Origin: Psychrobacter sp. WY6
GTDB taxonomy: Bacteria > Pseudomonadota > Gammaproteobacteria > Pseudomonadales > Moraxellaceae
DNA length: 64,000 nucleotides
Direction: 5' to 3'
Assembly (NCBI RefSeq): GCF_018448495.1
Contig: NZ_CP049902.1
Span: forward strand, 2,480,001-2,544,000
Part shown: in pieces, positions 30,207 to 39,111 of the stretch
How the letters are laid out: each line of letters begins with the position of its first letter
How positions within the stretch are numbered: position 1 is the first letter of the stretch
Notes under the pieces: model-generated
The model's input: the letters and a program-made list of their open reading frames with translations, nothing else
The model's database searches: none
Told to the model about the DNA's origin: nothing
Translations under genes and position numbers: made by a program

Positions 30207-30511
30207 ATGAGTCTGCTGATAGCGAATATAAAAAAGAGCTTGATGATATTGAACAGTTTTGGAAGCCTACTGATATCGCTCAGTTTAATCAATTAACCGT
30301 AAAACTGGCTAAATTGAAAGGTGAATATGAATGGCATAATCACGAATATGAAGATAAGCTATTTCACGTATTGTCAGGCCAGTTATTTATTATATTAGAA
30401 GACAAAACCGTAGAGGTGAACGCTGGTGAAGTTGTTGTTATTCCTAAGAACAGCAACCATAAACCTTATGCGCCTACTGAAACGAGTGTAATGTTTTTTG
30501 AACCTTTATGA
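30207..30511 (+). pseudogene. Small cupin-domain protein, interrupted as sequenced
   Basis: About 100 aa when reconstructed. The cupin signature is visible: GEYEWHNHEYEDKLFHVLSG with metal-binding HNH and E, then AGEVVVIPKNSNHKPYA with the second-motif His. The start ATG at 30207 has AAAGGAG in front. One extra base near 30214 breaks the first codons (the correct frame reads ADSEYKKELDDIEQFWKP). Single-domain cupins often bind a metal and a small ligand. The substrate is unknown. Divergent from the AraC gene and next to a Fur box, so iron-responsive expression is plausible. Confidence 0.82.
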
Positions 30512-30514
30512 ATA

Positions 30515-30622
30515 TATAGCCGGTACAATATAATTCAGATACAAGGAAGGCGAGCGAAAGTACTACAAATAGTAGACTAAGCGAGCCTGACACCGTATCT
30601 GATTTATATAGGATTGACTATA
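30515..30622. mobile_element. Miniature inverted-repeat element (MITE), 108 bp
   Basis: The left end TATAGCCGGTACAATATAAT continues TCAGATAC. The right end, read in reverse, is TATAGTCAATCC followed by TATATAAATCAGATAC. The ends therefore match at about 20 of 28 positions. The interior has paired CGAG/CTCG-type segments (AAGGCGAGCG and AAGCGAGCC). It has no coding capacity and begins 4 bp after the cupin stop. It fits a non-autonomous element moved by a transposase acting on the TATAG ends. Confidence 0.65.
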
Positions 30623-31053
30623 GAATTAAATCTATAACAATGTTTCTATTACAGCTATTTGATTGAAATGCATCTGAGCACTCAGTATTAATAATTTGTA
30701 AAGCCGTTAAAAATACTGCCGCCTTTGTAAATTAAATGTCGAAAATGCAATATGCATAATAAACTTATCAACCATTTATTGAATACCCACTTTGCTTTTC
30801 AAAGAGTGGTCAGCCAATCAATCTTGCAGATTTTTCTCCTAATGAAGGTGTGAATATTAGCACTCTCATTACTCGCGTTTATATTATTTCAATATCAGGA
30901 TATAACGAGGCTAAGTTAACCAAATCCCTCCAATGAGTAGGAGCTTCTCTGCCTGCTTACAAAGCTATCTGGAGATATGCATATGTCAAATAGCTGGTTT
31001 TAAATAAGTCGTCATCTGCGTTTCAATGCTATTGTATTAGCATATAAACTTGA
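30623..31053. other. Non-coding stretch after the MITE
   Basis: No gene seen on either strand. One modest hairpin is present near 30787-30811 (CCACTTTG...CAAAGAGTGG). Confidence 0.4.
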
Positions 31054-31576
31054 TTATTTTTCCTCACGGTATAAGATGTTTTTTGCTTCTACTCTAAAAT
31101 CTTCATGACTAATCGCAGGCTCAATGCTAGCTGTATTTAGGTTCACATGTGAGACAGACGCTTCTGGCTCACGATATAAGATATTCTGTGCTTCCTGTCT
31201 AAAATCACCATAACTGATAGCAGTCTCGACTTGAGCGTGCTTAGCTTCAACATTAGCCTGATTGTGATTTTTTTTAACCTCTGCTAGAGGTGAACTATCT
31301 GCTGCCGACTCGTTGATTTGATGAGTAGCTACCGTAACAGGTAGATGAACACTTACCATGGATGTTTGAGGGATTGTTGAAAAAAAAACGAGCCGACACA
31401 AATATAGTCATTAACAACAAGACACCCACTATAGCAAACCATTTTACATGACTCAGCAAACTGTCTTTTGCTAGCTTGCTGTGTCGGTTTTGTGATAATA
31501 GTGGCTCGTTATAGAATTACTGGAAAGCCAACATTTTATTGATATCACTTTTATTGTCTGGAGAGTCATAAGCCAT
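31054..31576 (-). pseudogene. Single-span membrane protein with duplicated DFR-LYRE motif (gene C), broken
   Basis: Reading from ATG 31576: MAYDSPDNKSDINKMLAFQ, then an in-frame TAA near 31519, then FYNEPLLSQNRHSKLAKDSL, a membrane segment (WFAIVGVLLLMTIFV), and after a frameshift in an A9/T9 run at 31380-31388 a periplasmic tail. The tail contains two copies of one motif: AISYGDFRQEAQNILYRE and AISHEDFRVEAKNILYRE, the second at the C-terminus. About 170 aa. I do not recognise the family. The same motif ends the neighbouring gene B, so the two are paralogues. Confidence 0.55.
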
Positions 31577-31905
31577 ACCGAGTCAATCCATGTTATGAAC
31601 GGCCTATCACGTATCCTTGATCTCAGGATACGGGCTCTCGGGTATGTTGCAATGATTTTTGGTATGAGCGATAGAATTGACTGATAAGCGGCTTGAAAGC
31701 ACTATTATTGTATGGCTAATTGCTGATGAGCAATTTGAAAAATGGTGATAAAAATGAGATGAATTGCAGTCTAATAAGTAAAATAGCACAGACTATCTCG
31801 AGGTATTAAGCAGATATTTAACGCTGTTGGCAAAATTCAGCCATTTGAATTGAGAATATACCTTAGATTGAATGACTAGTTGAAATTATGAATGTGCAGC
31901 AGACC
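31577..31905. other. Spacer between genes B and C with a hairpin
   Basis: No gene seen. CGTATCC-N9-GGATACG at 31610-31632 is a perfect 7-bp stem without a U-tract. It may be a transcript-processing or attenuation hairpin between the two paralogous genes. Confidence 0.4.
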
Positions 31906-32356
31906 CTAATCATTGGTCTCACGATACAAGGTACTTTGGGATTCTTCTCTAAAGTCATCATAAGTGATGGCTGCCTCAGCTGCTGGCATGGTCGATGGGG
32001 CTTCAGTAGTCTCTACTCCATTAGGATTGGTGTCTGGATTCTCAGTGGGGGATTCCTCTGGTTGCGATCACTGTCGATTTGTCTATCGCGCCTGTATCAG
32101 CAGAAGGTTGGTTGTCATCGGTTACTACTGCTTTGCCAGTGCTAACAGCTGGTGCTGCATCTGTCGTTGTTGTTTTCGTCTCTGCACTATCAGGTGCAAT
32201 CGTTTTCGTTGAGGTCGATAGAACACCGGTGAAAATTAGTGTTGCTACAATAATAGCAATCAATAATGAGCCAAATATCATGCCAATAATAAGCGGTTTT
32301 TTGCTACTTACTTGCTTTCCTTTGATTTTGCTAATTGTTTAGCATGGCACTGTCAT
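31906..32356 (-). pseudogene. Single-span membrane protein with DFR-LYRE motif (gene B), broken
   Basis: Begins at ATG 32356, directly after the stop of gene A (TAAATG). It has an early in-frame TAA (or paired indels) and then SKIKGKQVSSKKP, a membrane segment (IGMIFGSLLIAIIVATLIFTG), and a Ser/Thr/Pro-rich linker with many acidic residues (TKTTTTDAAPAVSTG, SPTENPDTNPNGVETTEAPS). After a frameshift near 32065 it ends AITYDDFREESQSTLYRE-TND. About 145 aa. The topology and C-terminal motif match gene C. Function unknown. The long disordered linker suggests a tethered periplasmic or surface motif. Confidence 0.55.
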
Positions 32357-32853
32357 TTACAGGTCGATTATTAGATAGTTGTTCGTTCTAACTTTTTCCG
32401 CTGCTAATTTTTCTGAATCTTGACGTTTTAAATCATCAGCATTTGCGCTGTCAGCGATATCTAAAGAAGATTTATCGTTATTTGCATCAGAGTCTAAAGA
32501 GTTGTCAGTATTAGCTATCGGTGCATGATTTGTCGAAAAACCCTCGTCTTTATCGTCATCAGAAAATCTACATTAATACCTGCGCTCACGCTTTCTTGCT
32601 CTAAAGTAGCAAATAATTCTAGCTCTGTGGCGCTTAATGGCTCATACGATGAAAGATGATTGGTATTCTCTAGTGGTTTTAATGCATTTTCTTTGAAAGT
32701 AGCGTTATCCTCATTACTATCGACATTTTCGACACGCGTGATAAAACGCTCGTAGATATTATCTTTACGCATACGCTTACGTGGCTTAGTATTAGCAATT
32801 TTGGCTAAATTTGCCTCTAACTGCGCATTAGGGCTATTTTTTTTGTCGCTCAT
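32357..32853 (-). pseudogene. Acidic hypothetical protein (gene A), interrupted as sequenced
   Basis: From ATG 32853 the protein reads MSDKKNSPNAQLEANLAKIA, then a basic patch (KPRKRMRKD), SATELELFATLEQESVSAGI, and after a one-base shift near 32570 an acidic, Asn/Asp-rich tail (DDDKDEGFSTN, NSLDSDANNDKSSLD) ending YLIIDL. About 165 aa, no membrane segment, probably partly disordered. It is first of the A-B-C set read leftwards, and its stop abuts the start of gene B, so it is likely co-transcribed. Not recognised as a known family. Confidence 0.55.
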
Positions 32854-33092
32854 GAAGTAATACCAAACCAGTTTTTACCGCGAAAAAGTAGATAATAGCT
32901 AGAATTAAGAATAAAGTTTTTATTGTTTGCTAAATTGTAACACTAACGTTAATAAACAATATAGTAGCTCGCCTCGTTCGCTTCAAGCATAATTTGTCGC
33001 TTACTGCTCTTATTCGGATAAAATAATCAAAATAGCCAAGAGAAGATAAGCCACAAGCAACGGTGACATCATAAACAAGTGAGCATAAAGAT

Positions 33093-34106
33093 ATGGATTT
33101 AAAACAGCTCAACGCTTTTATTGCTATCGCAGATTCACGGAGCTTTAGTGCCGCAGCGACTAAAACTGGATTGTCACAACCAAGCTTGAGTCGTCTGCTT
33201 AAACAGCTTGAAACAGATATGGGTGTGGAATTGGTCGATCGCTACCATAGACCGCTACATCTGACTGAAGCTGGTACATTCTTTTACGACAAAATCAGCG
33301 CCATATTGACAGAAATTGATACCGTCACCAGCATGACGCAGCGGCTATCGACGCCCAGTAGCATGCTGAATATTGGCTTTGTCCCATCCGTGCTTTATGG
33401 ATTGCTTCCTGAAATTATTGCCATGTTGAAGCAATCCAGCCCCGATATCGACGTCAATCTCAAAGACATCAGCTCATATCAACAAATAGAGGCACTCAAA
33501 TCTGGTGAGATAGACATCGGATTTGGGCGTTTCCCCCATCAAGATCCATGGATTCAGCAAATACTACTACGTCATGAGCGTTATGTCGTCGCCTTACCAA
33601 AAGCGCATCCTTTGGCGCATGTAAAGGAGCAACGGTTGATAGACTTAGCGAATAATCGTCTGATTCTCTACCATCAAACCCATTTACCGATAGCGACTAG
33701 CGTAAGATCAACCAGCGCAAAGCTGGATAATAATACAAAATCCAGACGCATAAGCGCTGAGCAATCCGCACATAGCGCGCCTATTACTGAACCTTTACTA
33801 CACTTATTCGCACAATACGGTATTTCGCCTTTTATGACTACGACGGTGAGTGACTTGCAAGTAGCGCTAGGCTTGGTGGCGGCTGGCGAAGGCATTACGC
33901 TTGTGCCTGCTAGCCTAAAGACCGTGCGTACCGACCAAATCAGTTATCAACGTTTAGTACACGAAAACGTCACCTCCCCTATTTATCTGCACACACTCAA
34001 AGATTTCGTTCATCCCAGCATTTCTGATTTGCTGAGCGCCACCTATCAGGTATATGAGCAGCGCGGCATCACTTATCGGCAGCAAAAATTTGTGTCACAG
34101 CCTTAA
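33093..34106 (+). CDS. LysR-family transcriptional regulator
   Basis: 337 aa, intact. The N-terminal helix-turn-helix reads SFSAAATKTGLSQPSLSRLL, followed by KQLETDMGVELVDRYHRPL. The effector domain has the usual LNIGFVPSVLYGLLPEIIAML opening, and the C-terminal part (VALGLVAAGEGITLVPASLK) is typical of aromatic-responsive members such as BenM/CatM. It lies upstream of, and in the same direction as, the NRAMP-like gene, about 290 bp away. Its target could be that transporter or the propionate genes. Nothing in the sequence decides this. Confidence 0.9.
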   Translation: MDLKQLNAFIAIADSRSFSAAATKTGLSQPSLSRLLKQLETDMGVELVDRYHRPLHLTEAGTFFYDKISAILTEIDTVTSMTQRLSTPSSMLNIGFVPSVLYGLLPEIIAMLKQSSPDIDVNLKDISSYQQIEALKSGEIDIGFGRFPHQDPWIQQILLRHERYVVALPKAHPLAHVKEQRLIDLANNRLILYHQTHLPIATSVRSTSAKLDNNTKSRRISAEQSAHSAPITEPLLHLFAQYGISPFMTTTVSDLQVALGLVAAGEGITLVPASLKTVRTDQISYQRLVHENVTSPIYLHTLKDFVHPSISDLLSATYQVYEQRGITYRQQKFVSQP

Positions 34107-34392
34107 ATTATCAGATATTGAATGGATATTGTGTTATAAAGAACCGCTAAAAAATAATCAGCCTTAATACTTGATATTATCAACTGATTATGCTAACTAA
34201 AAAGAATGGCAATGCAAACAAATAGTAATAACAACTAGAATAATCATTCTCCTGACTGGCTTCGGTGTGCTAAAGTCGATACAAGATGAATCGTTTTATA
34301 TTTAAGCAGTTTATAAAGCCCTTCTCTCATGATCATTGGCAAGCTGACACAGGTAAGTGATAATTTGCCGTTTTAACCATTTAGAGGTATTC

Positions 34393-35695
34393 ATGACCAC
34401 ACAACCCACTCAATAACCCACGCACCAACCCAAATGCCACTGACGATACCGCGACATCGCAGCAAGAAGGCTTTAGCTGGCGCATCTTTGGTCCCGGTAT
34501 TTTGATGGCAACCGCTGCTATCGGTGGCTCGCATTTGATTTCATCGACGCAGCAGGCTGGCGCTATATATGGCTGGCAACTGGCCATTATGATTATTTTA
34601 GCCAACGTTTTTAAGTATCCATTTTTTCGCTTTGCAACCGACTACGTCTATGACACTGGCGAGAGTTTGATTGCAGGCTATGCCAAACGCTCAAAAGTAT
34701 ATCTGTGGGTATATTTTATACTCTCTATCCTATCAGCTGTCATTAGTACGGGTGCGGTCTCGCTCATCGCGGCGGTGATACTAGGTTTTATGCTACCCGC
34801 TTCTCTTGGGCTATCGACGATGGCGCTGTCATTGATTATCGTGGCGGTTTCTTGGTTCTTTTTAATTGCGGGTCACTATAAGCTGCTTGATGGTGTGACC
34901 AAATGGATTATGATTGCCTTGACGACTGCGACCGTCGCTGCTGTCATCATTGCTGCTGGCAAGCCGACAGTCATGGCTGCTGACTTTGTCGCGGCTTCCC
35001 CTTGGAATTTAGCAACTTTAGGTTTCATCGTGGCACTCATGGGCTGGATGCCAGCACCGCTTGAGTTTGCCGCCATTACCTCGATGTGGACATCTGCCAA
35101 AGTCAAAGCCGATCACACCACCCATCGCCAAGGTTTGCTTGATTTTAACGTCGGTTATGCCGTTTCTGCCATTTTGGCATTGTTCTTCTTATCGTTAGGT
35201 GTGTTTGTACAGTATGGCTCAGGACAAGAAATTGAGCTGGTCGGTGGCGCTTATATCAATCAGTTGATCAACATGTATACCGCAACCATCGGTGAATGGT
35301 CACGTCTATTGGTCGCTTTCGTCGCCTTTATGTGTATGTTTGGCACGACGATTACCTGTGCAGACGGTTATGGCCGTGCCAACGCTGAGTGCTGGCGTCT
35401 AATAAAAGGTGAAAGCGAAATCAACAAAAAGCAAATCGCTTTTTGGACGACCTATGCTATCGGTGGTGGGTTGATGATTATCACTTTCTTTACTGGACAA
35501 CTAGGTACTATGCTTAAGTTTGCCATGATATCGGCGTTTGTTTCAGCGCCTATCTTTGGCTGGTTGAATTACTCATTGGTTAAAAACCATAAAAAACTGT
35601 CTTTTGGTATGAATGCACTCTCTATCGCAGGACTCATCTTCTTAACGGGTTTTGCGCTGTTATTTTTAGCCAATCTTGCTGGACTATTTGGCTAG
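34393..35695 (+). pseudogene. NRAMP-superfamily transporter lacking the DPGN motif, start region shifted
   Basis: About 434 aa with 10-11 membrane segments. The opening SWRIFGPGILMATAAIGG is where NRAMP transporters carry the DPGN metal site, but here the residues are GGSH. The TM6 MPH motif reads GWMPAPLEF, keeping Met-Pro but losing His. It may therefore move something other than Mn/Fe, or use a different site, as in NRAMP-related magnesium carriers. The reconstructed start is ATG 34393 (MTTQPTQ) with AGAGGT upstream. A one-base shift near 34415 is needed to reach the main frame (NATDDTATSQQEGFSW). A strong terminator follows. Confidence 0.82.
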
Positions 35696-35716
35696 GTATC
35701 GGTTTTAAAAATATCT

Positions 35717-35771
35717 ATTTATATCATAAAAGCCCTTTTAGCTTAGCTATTAGGGCTTTTATGATATAAAT
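35717..35771. terminator. Strong bidirectional terminator after the NRAMP-like gene
   Basis: ATTTATATCATAAAAGCCC pairs perfectly over 19 bp with GGGCTTTTATGATATAAAT around a 17-nt loop. Confidence 0.9.
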
Positions 35772-36029
35772 AAGCGCAACCGCTATTGTAAATAAATGTA
35801 AATAATGGGCTATACGTGTCTTTGTGAATTCAGCAATATGAATAATAGTTTGAGCAAACCATTAATTTATAGATAATGCTATTTACATAGTGAATAATAT
35901 TAGTTTTAATAAACTATTTATTTAAATTATTTAAATTATTGTGCTCAAACAATGCTTTGCACTCACTGATTATTGGGTATAATCGAACACAATAACGATA
36001 ATACTATCTCTCTATGCAAGGACACTCAC

Positions 36030-36918
36030 ATGACTTTACCTTCAGCAGGCGCACGCTTTCGCAGTGCTTTGACCCAAAAAAATGATAATAACCAGCCACT
36101 ACAAATTGCAGGTGCTATCAATGCCTATACTGCAATGATGGCGACCCAAGTCGGTCACCAAGCGTTATATCTCTCTGGTGCTGGTGTGGCAAATGCCTCA
36201 TTTGGTCTTCCTGATTTGGGTATGACTAGCCTTGATAATGTACTAGAAGATGCACGACGTATCACTGACGCAGTTGATACGCCGTTATTAGTAGATATCG
36301 ATACTGGTTTTGGTGGCGCGTTTAACATTGCACAAACCATCAGAAAAATGGAAAAAGCAGGCGTGGCAGCGGTACATATCGAAGATCAAGTCGCTCAAAA
36401 GCGCTGTGGTCATCGCCCAAATAAAGAAATCGTCAGTATTTCAGAAATGGTTGATCGCTTAAAAGCGGCATTGGATGCCAAAAATGACCCTGATTTTGTG
36501 GTCATGGCACGTACGGATGCGTTATCGGTAGAAGGTCTTGATGCTGCTGTCGAGCGCGCTGTTGCCTTCCAAGAAGCAGGCGCAGACATGATTTTTGCCG
36601 AGGCGTTAACCGATATCGAAATGTATCGTAAGTTCACTGACGTATTGGATATCCCAGTACTCGCCAACATGACAGAGTTTGGTCAGACCGACCTTTACAC
36701 CACTGATCAACTATATAGCGTGGGTGTCGAGATGGTGTTGTACCCACTATCAGCATTCCGTGCGATGAACAAAGCGGCATTAAACGTTTATCAGCATCTA
36801 TTGACTGATGGCACACAAAAAAGTTGTTGATACCATGCAAACCCGCATGGAGCTGTATGATTTCTTAAATTATCATGAGTTTGAGCAGACACTAGACAAG
36901 CTATTTGCTAATAAGTAG
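36030..36918 (+). pseudogene. prpB: 2-methylisocitrate lyase PrpB, interrupted as sequenced
   Basis: Cleaves 2-methylisocitrate to pyruvate and succinate, the last step of the methylcitrate cycle. The protein begins [19 protein letters not shown]. The catalytic loop is [16 protein letters not shown] (active Cys in KRCGH), and [16 protein letters not shown] supplies the metal-binding Asp residues. The start ATG 36030 has AAGGA 8 nt upstream; the frame extends 19 codons further but without a site. One A is missing from an A run near 36818, separating the last 29 residues ([20 protein letters not shown]). Reconstructed length about 296 aa, normal for PrpB. Confidence 0.95.
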
Positions 36919-37011
36919 TTAAGAATTAGTTATTGGCAATACTGAAAAGATAGCTCACCTTTGAGTGTGTTATCTTTTCGAAATCCGTCTTCATTTACTT
37001 TTAGGTTATTT

Positions 37012-37644
37012 ATGCCATTTTTTACTGCTAATACTGCTTTTAAAACGTCACTACTGAGCAGCACGCTTGCGGCGCTATTATTCATGACGGGCTGTGATAA
37101 AACACCAGAAACCGCCGACGACACCACCAGTGGTGCAAGCACTGCTGAAGTTGATGCTACCGCACCTGCCACTCAAGATGACTTGGTCATGACAACGATT
37201 ACGCTAGATACTGTCAACAGCCTACTATTTGCACCGGTTATCAATAGTGGTGCGCTCAGTGCAGAGCAAGTCAGCTGTCTCGAATCACGCGACAAAGACT
37301 TGGGTAAAGCCGAAGTCGATAGCTTCTATAAGAGTCAGTTTACCGATGCAGAGTTACAAGAGTTGCATAACTTTTATACGTCAGAGGTAGGGAAAAAGCT
37401 GATTACGTTTGGTAATGAGCAATTGCGTGTCATGAATGGTGAAGAGATTGCAACGCCAATGGCTGATCCTACTCCAGAAGAGATGACTGAGATTCAGACG
37501 TTCATGGAATCACCACTGGGTGTCAAGTACATGAAAATCAATAATGCAGAAGGCGAAGGCAGCGCAATGGAAGTCTTGAATGTTCCTATTGAAGCGGAGT
37601 TTGAGCGTTGTAATGTCGATTTAGATGGTCCACAGCCTGCCTAA
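37012..37644 (+). CDS. DUF2059-like lipoprotein
   Basis: 210 aa. The N-terminal signal ends with a lipobox (LLFMTGC), then a Thr/Asp-rich linker (TPETADDTTSGAS). The globular part (SFYKSQFTDAELQELHNFYT, then EVGKKLITFGNEQL, FMESPLGVKYM) resembles DUF2059 domains of secreted proteins. The function of the domain is unknown. It lies between prpB and prpC on the same strand with about 100 bp on each side, so it may be co-expressed. I prefer ATG 37012, where the signal peptide begins; a TTG at 36961 would add 17 residues. Confidence 0.75.
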   Translation: MPFFTANTAFKTSLLSSTLAALLFMTGCDKTPETADDTTSGASTAEVDATAPATQDDLVMTTITLDTVNSLLFAPVINSGALSAEQVSCLESRDKDLGKAEVDSFYKSQFTDAELQELHNFYTSEVGKKLITFGNEQLRVMNGEEIATPMADPTPEEMTEIQTFMESPLGVKYMKINNAEGEGSAMEVLNVPIEAEFERCNVDLDGPQPA

Positions 37645-37748
37645 CGCTCAACTGGCGCTATCATCATTCATCAACTGATAAATTTATTATTAGAAACTTA
37701 GAAACACCGTTTTTCACCCAAAAAGCTACCCACAAAAGGAATTTCATC

Positions 37749-38887
37749 ATGGCAGCACAGAACCCATCAACAAAAGTATTGTCAGGCGCAGGGCTACGCG
37801 GACAAGTCGCTGGCAAAACCGCTCTATCTACCGTCGGCAAGTCAGGCTCTGGTCTGACATATCGCGGTTATGACGTGTCAGAGCTGGCAGACAAATGCAT
37901 CTTTGAAGAAGTGGCCTACTTGCTTCTTTATGGCAACTTGCCGAACCAAACTGAGCTTGACGCTTATCAGACCAAGCTCAAAAGCTTGCGTGGTCTACCA
38001 CAGTCATTAAAAGACGTGCTTGAGCGCATTCCTGCCGAGTCTCATCCAATGGATGTTTTACGTACCGGTTGCTCTATGCTGGGTAACTTAGAAACTGAAA
38101 TGAGTTTTGATGAAGAAAACGACCAAGCAGATCGCATGCTTGCGGTATTCCCTTCTATTATCAACTACTGGTATCGTTTTACCCATGACAACGTGCGTAT
38201 CGAAACCGAAACTGATGATGCCACCATTGGCGGTCATTTCTTGCATTTGCTAAAGGGTGAGAAACCAAACGAGCTACACGAAAAATGATGAACGTGTCTC
38301 TTATCTTGTACGCAGAGCATGAGTTCAACGCCTCGACCTTTACCGCTCGTGTGTGTGCTTCTACGCTATCTGATATCCATTCTTGTATCACTGGCGCGAT
38401 TGGTTCACTACGCGGTCCTCTGCATGGTGGCGCTAATGAGGCGGCGATGGATATGATTGAAGGCTTTAGCTCACCTGATGAAGCCGAAGAAGAAATGATG
38501 GGTATGCTAGCGCGTAAAGACAAAATTATGGGCTTTGGTCATGCCATCTATAGCGAATCAGATCCACGTAACGTCGTTATTAAAGGCTGGGCTGAGAAGC
38601 TAGCTGCTGACGTTGGTGATGAAGTGCTATATCCAGTATCAGTACGCTGTGAAGAAGTCATGTGGCGCGAGAAAAAGCTGTTCTGTAATGCTGACTTTTT
38701 CCATGCCTCAGCCTATCACTTTATGGGCATTCCAACTAAGTTGTTCACGCCAATCTTTGTTTGCTCGCGTCTAACAGGTTGGGCAGCACACGTATTTGAG
38801 CAACGTGCTAATAACCGTATCATTCGCCCAAGTGCGGAATATACCGGTGAAGAGCTGCGTCCAGTACCAGAGATGAGCGCGCGTTAA
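37749..38887 (+). pseudogene. prpC: 2-methylcitrate synthase PrpC, interrupted as sequenced
   Basis: Condenses propionyl-CoA with oxaloacetate. It belongs to the citrate synthase fold: SGLTYRGYDVSELAD at the N-terminus, the catalytic His in GPLHGGANEAAMDMI, and GFGHAIY with the second His. One A is missing in the run at 38283-38288 (expected LHEKMMNVSLILYAEHEFN), which splits the gene at residue 179. Reconstructed length is about 380 aa, as usual. The start ATG follows AAAGGAATTTC. A hairpin terminator follows at 38934-38978, so acnD probably has its own promoter. Confidence 0.95.
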
Positions 38888-38933
38888 TCCATATATATTT
38901 ACTATCTCGGATAAGTGCTTATGCGAGATAACC

Positions 38934-38978
38934 AGTTTAACTGCTAGATATATTCACAATTTAGCAGTTAAACTTTTT
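38934..38978 (+). terminator. Terminator after prpC
   Basis: AGTTTAACTGCTA pairs with TAGCAGTTAAACT over 13 bp around a 15-nt loop and is followed by TTTTTCTT. Confidence 0.9.
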
Positions 38979-39111
38979 CTTAATAACCTCACTTTCTTTT
39001 TAGCCATATTTTTTTAGCAAAGCCTTCTTCTAACTTCTAATTCCACTAATGACTTTGCTAAAAGAATGACTATTTTTTAAATTTAAACCAGCCAACTGCC
39101 AAAGGTGAATC

